NCBI GenBank assembly: GCA_900317625.1
Contig: ONHK01000002.1
Location: forward strand, 1-64,000
Origin: an uncultured Treponema sp.
GTDB lineage: Bacteria; Spirochaetota; Spirochaetia; Treponematales; Treponemataceae
DNA: 64,000 nucleotides
Reading direction: 5' to 3'
Shown one piece after another: positions 1 to 6,573 of the stretch (position 1 is its first letter; every line of letters begins with the position of its first letter). The notes beneath the pieces were generated by a model that ran no database searches, was not told the origin of the DNA, and saw nothing but the letters and a program-made list of their open reading frames with translations. The translations under genes were made by a program, and so were the position numbers.

Positions 1-606
1 GAGCCTCTCGACGCGCTGCTCGATGTCCTCTGTGAAAGTGTCGGAAGGCTTTCCGCTACAAAGATAACCCAAGAAGCCCTTTATTTCAAGGTTTTTCTCC
101 GAGGCGAAGGCACTCGCGTTGAAGAAAAGCTTGTTGATTCCATCATTTAAGGCGAAGTCCTTTTTCTCCTTGCAGACTGTGCTGAATGAATAGACCGGAG
201 GTCCAAGACCGAACGGGTCTTTTGTGCAGAGGAAAATAACGTAGCTTTCCTTGAGAGTTTCATACTCGCTGCCTTTTATAAGGGTGTCGATGTCTATCAT
301 GCTCTGGTAGTAGCGCATGCGGCGCGGCAGGTCGTCGGGGACGCTTGTCTGCATCTCAATATCAAAAATTCTGTCGCTGTCCTTAACGTAGACATCCATG
401 CGGACTCCGTGCGCGCTGTAGTAAGGGCGGATTTCTTTTTGTAGCTCGGGATATTCAATCCGTTCAACCTTGATTTCAAGGAGGCGCTCGATTACGCCCT
501 TGCATAGTTCCGGGTTCTGCATCACACGGCAGAACATAAAGTCGTCGGTGAATCTCAGTTCCTCGACCGGCTTGATTCGGTAGATTTCATTTTCTAATTT
601 TTCCAT
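1..606 (-). CDS. Rpn-family PD-(D/E)XK nuclease/transposase-like protein, 3' end outside window
   Basis: An open frame runs from an ATG at 606 to the window edge without a stop (202 codons). It begins MEKLENEIYRIKPVEELRFT and contains the family signatures DDFMFCRVMQNPELCKG, a DxY..D.D.IFDIEMQT nuclease core and RMRYYQSMIDID. These match the Rpn (recombination-promoting nuclease)/PD-(D/E)XK transposase-like family common in Treponema. The DIEMQ segment carries the likely metal-binding acid and the E-x-Q of the nuclease site. It is a clear paralogue of the gene at 794-1630 and shares its upstream leader. These proteins are thought to cut DNA in RecA-independent recombination; that role is inferred from the family. 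The C-terminal third is not visible. Confidence 0.85.
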   Translation of the reverse strand, partial: MEKLENEIYRIKPVEELRFTDDFMFCRVMQNPELCKGVIERLLEIKVERIEYPELQKEIRPYYSAHGVRMDVYVKDSDRIFDIEMQTSVPDDLPRRMRYYQSMIDIDTLIKGSEYETLKESYVIFLCTKDPFGLGPPVYSFSTVCKEKKDFALNDGINKLFFNASAFASEKNLEIKGFLGYLCSGKPSDTFTEDIEQRVERL

Positions 607-607
607 A

Positions 608-690
608 TAACTAGTTAACGCAGAAATATTTCAGAAAATGAAATGAATCACAAAAAATTCTGCAAGTTTTTGTAAAAAACTTGATGGCAG
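608..690 (-). repeat. Leader shared by the two Rpn genes, copy 1
   Basis: Just upstream of the first Rpn start the plus strand reads AGTTAACGCAGAAATATTTC followed by a segment containing TGAATCACAAAAAATTCTGC and a T-rich stretch. The same order of words recurs upstream of the second Rpn gene at 1644-1720. The conserved non-coding block suggests that gene and leader were duplicated as a unit, or that the leader has a shared control role. Confidence 0.6.
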
Positions 691-731
691 ATTGTGAGAA
701 GCAGCTGGTAGAAAAATTGCGACATGCGTAA

Positions 732-761
732 AAAAAATAACCCTCGACACAATATCGAGGG
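732..761 (-). terminator. Intrinsic terminator of the second Rpn gene
   Basis: CCCTCGA (741-747) and TCGAGGG (755-761) form a perfect 7-bp stem with a 7-nt loop. On the minus strand the stem is followed by TTATTTTTTTT, so it terminates the 794-1630 transcript before the next Rpn gene. Confidence 0.85.
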
Positions 762-793
762 CTGAAAGTATTTTGCAAAAAAAATAACTATTC

Positions 794-1630
794 TTAGAGA
801 TTTATTTCCTGCTTGAGTTTAACAACCTCTTCAACAGAAAGCTGTGTTGCAGTGGCAATCTGCTCGACTGTAAGAAGATCCATTTTCAGCAGTTGTCTGG
901 CAGTTTCAATGGCTTTATTCCGAGCGCCTTCTTCGCGCCCTTCGGCAAGTCCGTCTTCCCGGGCCTCGTCCTTCCATTCGCGTATCTGGTCTTTCCACAG
1001 CATATATTCTGCCCTCCATTTCTGGTGATTCTTGCATGAGTCGACTGCGTCCTGGATCTCCTTTGTCAGCCGGTCGGTCGCGGAGTGTCGCTTGATGAAC
1101 TCAAGGAACGCGCGCACATCCGGGTTCTCAGCCTTCTCAAAGCTGCTTGCATTATAGATTACTTTATGGATTCTGTCATTCAGAATAAGCCCGCCGTCCG
1201 CCTCTTTTGTCACAAAATTGTAGACCGGTTTTCCGCCGCCGAGCGGGTCGTCCAGGCATATGAACACGACGTATGACTCCTTTAGGTCGATATAACTATC
1301 GCCGCGGTTCAGGTGGTCTATGTCCATCATGCTCTGGTAGTAGCGCATGCGGAGTCCTTCGTCTTTTTTTATAACCGTCTGCATTTCAATGTCGATGACC
1401 TTATCCTCGTCCTCAAGGTAGGCGTCTAGCCGGATTCCCTTGCCGCCGTAAAGCCCGTCGATTGAATACTGGGATGTGATGAACTCAATCTTTTTGACCT
1501 TGATTCCCAGCAGGCTCTGGACAACGCCCTTTGCGATTTGCGGGGCACGCATAATCTTGGTGAAAAGGAAATCGTCTGTAAAAAACAGTTCGTCGTATGG
1601 TTTAAGTGTGTACTTTGATTCTTTCTGCAT
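794..1630 (-). CDS. Rpn-family PD-(D/E)XK nuclease/transposase-like protein
   Basis: A complete 278-residue member of the same family as 1-606. Visible features are DDFLFTKIMRAPQIAKGVVQ at the N-terminus, the DAYLEDEDKVIDIEMQT nuclease core around residues 70-85, RMRYYQSMMDIDHLNRGDSY, and a long charged tail (EGLAEGREEGARNKAIETAR) followed by a short helix pair (LTVEQIATATQLSVEEV) that resembles an oligomerisation or DNA-contact segment. The ATG at 1630 has GGAG at a suitable distance. Transcription ends at the hairpin at 741-761. The function in RecA-independent recombination or mobile DNA is inferred from family membership; no terminal repeats of a transposon were seen around it. Confidence 0.88.
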   Translation of the reverse strand: MQKESKYTLKPYDELFFTDDFLFTKIMRAPQIAKGVVQSLLGIKVKKIEFITSQYSIDGLYGGKGIRLDAYLEDEDKVIDIEMQTVIKKDEGLRMRYYQSMMDIDHLNRGDSYIDLKESYVVFICLDDPLGGGKPVYNFVTKEADGGLILNDRIHKVIYNASSFEKAENPDVRAFLEFIKRHSATDRLTKEIQDAVDSCKNHQKWRAEYMLWKDQIREWKDEAREDGLAEGREEGARNKAIETARQLLKMDLLTVEQIATATQLSVEEVVKLKQEINL

Positions 1631-1643
1631 ATTTTTGCTCCTA

Positions 1644-1720
1644 CATAGTTAACGCAAAAATATTTCAGAAACGGAAGTGAATCACAAAAAATTTTACAGA
1701 TTTTTGTAGAAAAAAATGAT
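1644..1720 (-). repeat. Leader shared by the two Rpn genes, copy 2
   Basis: Contains AGTTAACGCAAAAATATTTC, then GTGAATCACAAAAAATTTTA and a T-rich end, closely matching the block at 608-690 in front of the other Rpn gene. Confidence 0.6.
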
Positions 1721-1795
1721 AATTAATTTAAATAAGTTACAGGTGAATGAATTACAGTCTGCGTAATTTTCCATACTGTGGACCATTATATTTTG

Positions 1796-1931
1796 TTACT
1801 GTAAACATAATATTCTCAGTAACAAAACATTCTCCTGAGTTAAACAAAAGATTATATTCTCATTAACAAAACATCATGTTTTCAGTAACAGAATATTATG
1901 TTTTGTTTAACAAAATATTTTGGTCTTGTTA
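1796..1931. repeat. About six degenerate 22-bp direct repeats, AT-rich
   Basis: The word (A)GTAACAAAA or a close variant recurs at about 1818, 1839, 1862, 1884 and 1906, i.e. every 21-23 bp, each followed by a T-rich half such as ATTATGTTTTC. Partial units flank the array, ending with GTTACTG in inverted sense. It fills much of the 331-bp gap between the MATE gene stop and the Rpn leader. No gene is seen in this gap. Phased half-sites of this kind could bind a protein, but no partner can be named. Confidence 0.55.
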
Positions 1932-1961
1932 CTGGGGAAAAAACTGGATTTCTAAAAAACC

Positions 1962-3350
1962 TCACATCTTTCTGTATTCTTTTGCCAAAAGGACTGTGCT
2001 TGTAAGTGCGGAACAGGTTGTGGCGAGCGGCTCGGCAAAAAAGATTCCTTCCACACCGAAAAAGCGAGGCAGAACAAGCGCAAGCGGAATCAGAAGAATT
2101 ATTTTCCGCAGGCAGGCAATAAAAATCGAGACCTTTGCGTTTCCGATTCCGACAAAAGTTGTCTGCGCGGAATTCTGAATCCACATCAGCCACATTCCGG
2201 CAATGTAGACCGGCAGAAGTTTCTGTTCAATCTGCAAAATCTCGCCGCTGGAAGTAAAAAGAGAAGCAAAGCCTTTTGGAAAAAGAGTCGCGCTCAAAAC
2301 AAGGAAGATTGTAACGACTCCGTTCACAAAAAGCATTTTTCGGATAACTTCTTTTACGCGGTCAAATTTCTTTGCACCAAAATTGTACGAGATTATCGGC
2401 TGAACTCCGTTTGAAAATCCTGCGACCGGAATAAAAATTATCTGCATTACGCTCTGCATAATCGTCATTGCGCCAACGTAAATGTCGCCGCCGTAACGCC
2501 GCAGGCCAGAATTGAACACAACAAAAATCGCGCTTTCAGTCGCCTGCATGACAAACGGAGACGCTCCAAGCGAGCTGATTTTTCTTATCACCCGGAAACT
2601 TGGCCTTATTATAGAAGAATTCAATCGGATTTCAGATTTTTTTGAAGCCAAAAACGACACAATCCAGACCGCGCTCACGCACTGCGAAATTATCGTTGCA
2701 AGCGCCGCGCCTTTTACGCCCATTCCAAGCGCGAAAATAAAAACCGGGTCAAGAATGATGTTTAAAACCGCGCCAATCAAAATTGAAACCATCGCTGTTT
2801 TTGCGTGTCCCTGGCAAGTTATGAACGGATTCAGCCCGACCGAAAGCTGCACAAAAATCGTTCCCAAAAGATAGATTGAAAGATAGCCATCCGCATAAGG
2901 CAAAGTTTTTTCGCTCGCGCCAAAGAACATAAGAACCGTCGTCTTGAAAATCAGAAAGAAGGAAGTCAAAACAGCGGAAAAAACAATCAGCATAAAAGCT
3001 GCATTTCCCAAAATCTTCTGCGCATTTTTCCTTGCGGAATGGTCAAGCTCGCTTTTTCCAAGCTCAATCGCCGCAAGAGGCGCGCCTCCAGTTCCGGCAA
3101 ACGCGCTGAACGCCGAAACGAGCTGAATTATCGGAAGGCAGATTCCAAGCCCGGTGAGCGCAAGAGAAGATTCCGAGCCACCAACACCAGAAGAAATATG
3201 CCCGATGTAAATTCGGTCAACAATGTTGTAAAGAACGTTTATCAGATACGCGAGCACAGACGGAAGCGCAAGCTGCACCATAAGACGCGAGATTTTTTCC
3301 GTTCCAAGCGCGCTGTCATTTTCAGAAGAATGAATTTGCGGATTCTGCAT
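1962..3350 (-). CDS. MATE-family multidrug/cation antiporter
   Basis: A 462-residue polytopic membrane protein with the MATE pattern: an N-terminal segment (GTEKISRLMVQLALPSVLAY) before helix 1, the NIVDRIYIGHI loop, and two homologous six-helix halves, the second starting near IIRPSFRVIRKISSLGASPF. Such proteins export drugs or metabolites using a Na+ or H+ gradient. The frame could be read from a TTG at 3392, but that TTGCAA fits better as a -35 box, with TATGAT as -10 about 18 bp downstream. I therefore take the ATG at 3350 (MQNPQIHSSEND). No good ribosome-binding site precedes it, so the transcript may have almost no leader. Substrate unknown. Confidence 0.9.
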   Translation of the reverse strand: MQNPQIHSSENDSALGTEKISRLMVQLALPSVLAYLINVLYNIVDRIYIGHISSGVGGSESSLALTGLGICLPIIQLVSAFSAFAGTGGAPLAAIELGKSELDHSARKNAQKILGNAAFMLIVFSAVLTSFFLIFKTTVLMFFGASEKTLPYADGYLSIYLLGTIFVQLSVGLNPFITCQGHAKTAMVSILIGAVLNIILDPVFIFALGMGVKGAALATIISQCVSAVWIVSFLASKKSEIRLNSSIIRPSFRVIRKISSLGASPFVMQATESAIFVVFNSGLRRYGGDIYVGAMTIMQSVMQIIFIPVAGFSNGVQPIISYNFGAKKFDRVKEVIRKMLFVNGVVTIFLVLSATLFPKGFASLFTSSGEILQIEQKLLPVYIAGMWLMWIQNSAQTTFVGIGNAKVSIFIACLRKIILLIPLALVLPRFFGVEGIFFAEPLATTCSALTSTVLLAKEYRKM

Positions 3351-3455
3351 AGAAGCGATTGTATCATAAAACGCAAATGCGGAAAATTGCAATTTTATTT
3401 CTTATTTTTTCGCAGATTTTATATTTTTGCTGTATAATTTTCATAAGAGGCTTTA

Positions 3456-4700
3456 ATGGACGACAACAAAATCGTGGAATTTATTTTACAAAAAAAGGCA
3501 ATTCTAATAACAGGTATTTTCACACTTGTTGGCGCAGTCGTCTTGATTTCAACTTTTACTTACATCAGTTTTACAAACAGAATAACTCATCATTTTTTTC
3601 AGGATGTAACAATAACACAGCAAGGAACTGAACTTTCACAGGAAAATTCCTCCAAGAAAAACGATTGCTTTATAGAAATGCAAATTCCTCTCAGAAGCGA
3701 CGGCGTTTTAAATTCCTGGAAACTTGAAAACAATCTGCACGGTGCACAATACGATATTTTTATACGAAACAACACTTTCAGCAAAATAAAAGACTGGAAT
3801 TTAAAGTTAAAAGTTCCAGAAGACGCAAAAATCGACAGCAGCTGGAGCGGAACTTATAAAAAACAAGACGGAATAATTGAAATAACAGGTTCAAAAGAAG
3901 CAAAAAATGAAGAAATTCTTCCATATAGTTCATGCAAATTAGGATTTGTATTGTATGCACAGAAATTTTTAACCAGAACGCAAGTTTCTTTAGAAGCCAA
4001 ACTCCTTAAATCTCCATTCAATTATAAATTTTTCAATGTTTTTATGGGCATCACAGTTTTTGGCGCTTTTATCACAATTTTAATGACAATAAATTATTTC
4101 TTTATAAAGCACCAGCAAATTCACGCTGAAAAAGAAATTTCTGAACTTTTAAAACTTTGCGCAAGTTTTATAGATACCCGCGATGCATACACAAAAAGAC
4201 ATTCAATAAACGTTGCAACTTATTCAAAAATGATTGCCGAAGAACTTGGTTACAACAAAAAATTTCAAAAAAATATCTATAACTGCGGAATTCTGCATGA
4301 TGTTGGAAAAGTTCTTATCCCAAGAGCAATTTTATGTAAGCCCGAAAAACTTTCCGATGAAGAATGGGACGAAATGAAAAAACACACAACCTATGGCGCA
4401 GAGATTTTGAAAGACTTCACTGGAATAAAAAATGTTCATTCTGTAGTTCTGTATCATCATGAGCGTTACGACGGAAAGGGCTACATGAAAGGTCTAAAAG
4501 GCAAGGAAATTCCCCTTGAGGCACGAATTGTTTGCGTGGCAGATTCTTTTGACGCAATGGCAACAGACCGCGCTTACCGCCCCCACCTTCCAAAGGAAAT
4601 TATAATCAGAGAACTGGAAAAAGGAAAAGGAACCCAATTTGACCCTGAAATAGCACAGGCAATGCTGAATTTAATAAAAGACGGAAAAATTTCAATCTGA
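3456..4700 (+). CDS. Membrane HD-GYP c-di-GMP phosphodiesterase with CBM2-like sensor domain
   Basis: 414 residues. A first membrane helix (about 12-40) and a second (about 193-217) bracket an exported domain of about 150 residues. That domain has W88, W114 and W130, the stretch DWNLKLKVPEDAKIDSSW, then GIIEITG and LPYSSCKLGFVLY, which follow the cellulose-binding module family 2 pattern (W-x-V-x-F-x-L-P, then W, then a G-rich strand ending in GF). The cytoplasmic half is HD-GYP: HD at 281-282 (GILHDVGK) and HHERYDGKGYM at 334-344, where the family's GYP is GYM. The likely role is hydrolysis of cyclic di-GMP in response to polysaccharide; the sensing role is inference. A TATAAT at 3433-3438 and AGAGG before the ATG support expression as a single gene. 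Confidence 0.88.
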   Translation: MDDNKIVEFILQKKAILITGIFTLVGAVVLISTFTYISFTNRITHHFFQDVTITQQGTELSQENSSKKNDCFIEMQIPLRSDGVLNSWKLENNLHGAQYDIFIRNNTFSKIKDWNLKLKVPEDAKIDSSWSGTYKKQDGIIEITGSKEAKNEEILPYSSCKLGFVLYAQKFLTRTQVSLEAKLLKSPFNYKFFNVFMGITVFGAFITILMTINYFFIKHQQIHAEKEISELLKLCASFIDTRDAYTKRHSINVATYSKMIAEELGYNKKFQKNIYNCGILHDVGKVLIPRAILCKPEKLSDEEWDEMKKHTTYGAEILKDFTGIKNVHSVVLYHHERYDGKGYMKGLKGKEIPLEARIVCVADSFDAMATDRAYRPHLPKEIIIRELEKGKGTQFDPEIAQAMLNLIKDGKISI

Positions 4701-4732
4701 CATAAAAAAATACAAAACAAATAAAATCTCCA

Positions 4733-4763
4733 TTGACAAAAACTAATTCAATTAGTCTAATAT
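4733..4763 (+). promoter_or_regulatory. Promoter with ACTAATTCAATTAGT operator (TetR-type site 1)
   Basis: TTGACA (4733-4738) is followed 17-19 bp later by TCTAAT/TAATAT. The palindrome ACTAAT-tca-ATTAGT (4742-4756) sits in the spacer. The identical 15-bp core lies just after the -10 of the TetR gene at 31841, so this GNAT promoter is probably under that repressor. Confidence 0.65.
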
Positions 4764-4782
4764 AAAAAACATGGAGATTAAA

Positions 4783-5316
4783 ATGAAAAATACAATAATC
4801 ACAACCGACCGACTGATTATCCGCAAATACGAAGAAAAAGATTTGGACGATTTGTACGAATACCTTTCCGACGAGGAAGTCGTGCGCTTTGAACCGTACA
4901 GCGCGCTCAGCCTTGAAGAAACAAAAAAGAATCTTGAATGGAGAGTTTCTTCCGATGAAATTTTTGCAATTGAGCTAAAAAGCACTGGAAAAATGATAGG
5001 AAACGTTTTTCTTGGAAAGCGCGAATGTGAAACTCTGGAACTCGGCTACGTTCTGAACAGAAAATTCTGGGGAAACGGCTACGCTTTTGAAGCCTGCTAT
5101 GCAATGTGTGCCAATGTGTTTTCAAACGGCACACACAGAATCGAAGCGAACTGCGACCCGCTGAATTCCGCCTCATGGAAACTTCTGGAACAGCTCGGAT
5201 TTGTCCGCGAAGGTCATCTACACAAGGATATTTATTTCCGCAAAGACGAAAACGGAAACCCAATCTGGAAGGACACATATATCTATTCAAAACTGAATGT
5301 TGAAGAAAAACTGTAA
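4783..5316 (+). CDS. GNAT N-acetyltransferase, RimJ/RimL type
   Basis: 177 residues with the RimJ/RimL-like order: TTDRLIIRKYEEKDLDDLYE at the N-terminus, ELGYVLNRKFWGNGYAFEAC (acetyl-CoA pyrophosphate loop variant), and NCDPLNSASWKLLEQLGFVR near the end. It would transfer acetyl from acetyl-CoA to an amine, often a protein N-terminus or small molecule; the substrate is unknown. An upstream in-frame ATG at 4771 exists, but GGAG at 4773-4776 lies inside that extension at ideal distance from the ATG at 4783, which I take as start. The promoter carries the TetR-type palindrome at 4742-4756. Confidence 0.88.
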   Translation: MKNTIITTDRLIIRKYEEKDLDDLYEYLSDEEVVRFEPYSALSLEETKKNLEWRVSSDEIFAIELKSTGKMIGNVFLGKRECETLELGYVLNRKFWGNGYAFEACYAMCANVFSNGTHRIEANCDPLNSASWKLLEQLGFVREGHLHKDIYFRKDENGNPIWKDTYIYSKLNVEEKL

Positions 5317-5319
5317 TTC

Positions 5320-5359
5320 ACACTTGAAAAACACATAAAATTCACATATATTCAAGTGT
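5320..5359 (+). promoter_or_regulatory. Inverted repeat operator/promoter of the first DinJ/YafQ module
   Basis: ACACTTGAA (5320-5328) and TTCAAGTGT (5351-5359) are perfect 9-bp inverted repeats. TTGAAA (5325-5330) and TATATT (5347-5352) give a plausible promoter with a 16-bp spacer, so a protein bound to both arms would cover it. This fits autoregulation by the antitoxin-toxin complex, as is usual for type II modules. Confidence 0.65.
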
Positions 5360-5383
5360 AAACAACTGTTTTTGGAGGATATT

Positions 5384-5650
5384 ATGGCAAACTTAACAAT
5401 TACGCTCGACGATCAGGACAAAAGAGATATTTCTTCATTCTGCGAGCAGGTCGGAATGACAGTTTCCGGGCTTTACAATGTATTCACAAAACAAGTTCTC
5501 CGCGAAGGACGCATTCCGTTCGACATCGCCGTTGACCGCCCGAACCGCAAGACAATCAAAGCCATGAAAGAAGGCGACAGAATTGCAAATGACCCGAATG
5601 TGAAGGGCTATTCATTTAATGAATTTGTTGAGGAGATGAAAAAATGGTAG
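5384..5650 (+). CDS. dinJ: RelB/DinJ-family antitoxin
   Basis: 88 residues, beginning MANLTITLDDQDKRDISSFC, a ribbon-helix-helix N-terminus typical of DinJ, followed by GLYNVFTKQVLREGRIPFDI (the family's conserved F-x-x-x-V...I-P-F segment) and an acidic, flexible C-terminus that would wrap the toxin. It neutralises the YafQ-like toxin encoded next and represses the operon. A TTG at 5372 is in frame, but the GGAGG at 5374-5378 places the start at the ATG at 5384. It overlaps the toxin gene by 7 bp, so the two are translationally coupled. A second such pair lies at 17420-18006. Confidence 0.92.
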   Translation: MANLTITLDDQDKRDISSFCEQVGMTVSGLYNVFTKQVLREGRIPFDIAVDRPNRKTIKAMKEGDRIANDPNVKGYSFNEFVEEMKKW

Positions 5651-5934
5651 AACCGAAATATCAAATCAAGTGGACTTCGCAATACAAAAAAGACATAAAA
5701 CTTGCGAAAAAGCGCCATTACAAAATTGAAGAATTACAAAAAGTTGTCTTTTTGCTCGCAAACGGTCTCCCCCTCGACGAAAAATACCATGACCACGAAC
5801 TTGAAGGAAACTGGAAAAATCACCGTGAATGCCACATAAAACCAGACTGGCTACTGATTTATCAAATAAAAGATGATGTTCTAATTCTTGAACTTTCACG
5901 CACAGGAACTCATGCGGATTTATTCAGAAAATAA
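5644..5934 (+). CDS. yafQ: YafQ-family mRNA-interferase toxin
   Basis: 96 residues of the RelE superfamily. The signature is HELEGNWKNHRECHIKPDWL, then LIYQIKDDVLILELSRTGTH and ADLF. The conserved His in HELEG, His in ECHIKPD, the Asp of PDW and the His of GTHADLF correspond to the catalytic set known from E. coli YafQ. It should cleave mRNA on the ribosome when free of antitoxin. The start overlaps the DinJ stop. All key residues are present, so the toxin is probably active. The neighbouring gene on the other side is convergent and only 3 bp away. Confidence 0.93.
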   Translation: MVEPKYQIKWTSQYKKDIKLAKKRHYKIEELQKVVFLLANGLPLDEKYHDHELEGNWKNHRECHIKPDWLLIYQIKDDVLILELSRTGTHADLFRK

Positions 5935-5937
5935 CTT

Positions 5938-6303
5938 TTATTCTTCCTTATAATTCACTACTTTATAGCCGGCATCTTCAATTATTTTTTCTATCGATTC
6001 GGCAGAATCTTTTTCTTTAAATAAAATTTCTGCTGAATTCTTTTTAAAATTCACTTTTGCCCACATTCCTGCACCGTTCAATTTGTTCTGAATTCTTTTT
6101 GCGCAATTAATGCACTTCATTCCTTCTATTATAATGATACATTTATAAGGATAATTTTTTTTGTTTCTATCCACAGGCTTTACAGGAACTTCAGTGTTTC
6201 CTCCGCTACAGCAACTTTCTCCATGGGCATTTTTTATAAGCGTTCTGATTCCACCCAAAGCAATAAGCGCCAATACCGCAACAATAACAATATTAACAAT
6301 CAT
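5938..6303 (-). CDS. Membrane-anchored HMA (heavy-metal-associated) domain protein of the feo operon
   Basis: 121 residues: an N-terminal membrane helix (IVNIVIVAVLALIALGGI), a Cys pair (ESCCSGG) like FeoB-associated Cys-rich proteins, then an HMA/ferredoxin-like domain with GMKCINCAKR (the GMxCxxC metal site) and ILFKEKDSAESIEKIIEDAG at the end. It may bind or hand over a metal at the membrane. It is the last gene of the feo operon, and its ATG overlaps the stop of the preceding small gene as ATGA. The fusion of a FeoB-associated-like N-terminus to HMA suggests a role with FeoB; that is inference. Confidence 0.82.
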   Translation of the reverse strand: MIVNIVIVAVLALIALGGIRTLIKNAHGESCCSGGNTEVPVKPVDRNKKNYPYKCIIIIEGMKCINCAKRIQNKLNGAGMWAKVNFKKNSAEILFKEKDSAESIEKIIEDAGYKVVNYKEE

Positions 6304-6473
6304 TTTCGCTCCTCACAATGCAATTTGCACATTCCGCTCTGAAATGATTTGCACGAATAGCAACCCGCTGGGATTCCATTCTTCCTTTCCCGTCTTTTCT
6401 TTTTTAAAACAGAAAGAACAACAAAACCTGCCCAAAAAACAATAATCGCAACAGCAATAATATTTGCAATCAT
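6300..6473 (-). CDS. FeoB-associated Cys-rich membrane peptide
   Basis: A 57-residue gene. It starts MIANIIAVAIIVFWAGF (one membrane helix), then a basic stretch (LKKKRRERK) and a Cys-rich tail with C-x2-C (GCYSCKS) and C-x3-C (CKLHC). This is the layout of the FeoB-associated Cys-rich membrane protein family. GGAG lies 7 nt before the ATG at 6473, and the stop overlaps the next gene's start. It is thought to assist ferrous iron transport, perhaps as a FeoC-like partner; the exact role is unknown. Confidence 0.85.
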   Translation of the reverse strand: MIANIIAVAIIVFWAGFVVLSVLKKKRRERKNGIPAGCYSCKSFQSGMCKLHCEERK

Positions 6474-6505
6474 ATAAAATCTCCAACAAGCGCTATTTCA
6501 AACAA

Positions 6506-6533
6506 AGAGCACAGTACGCTTGCACTGTGCTCT
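6506..6533 (-). terminator. Hairpin between feoB and the FeoB-associated gene
   Basis: AGAGCACAGT (6506-6515) and ACTGTGCTCT (6524-6533) form a perfect 10-bp stem. On the minus strand it is followed by TTTGTTTG, a weak U-tract. It may partly terminate transcription after feoB, lowering expression of the two small downstream genes. Confidence 0.65.
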
Positions 6534-6573
6534 CCAAAATTAATTGCCATTTTTATAATGACAACTTTCTATT

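Noticed and set aside
3351..3392. Extended N-terminus of the MATE protein from a TTG
   Set aside because: The TTGCAA overlaps a good -35 box, with TATGAT about 18 bp away; the ATG at 3350 is the usual family start.
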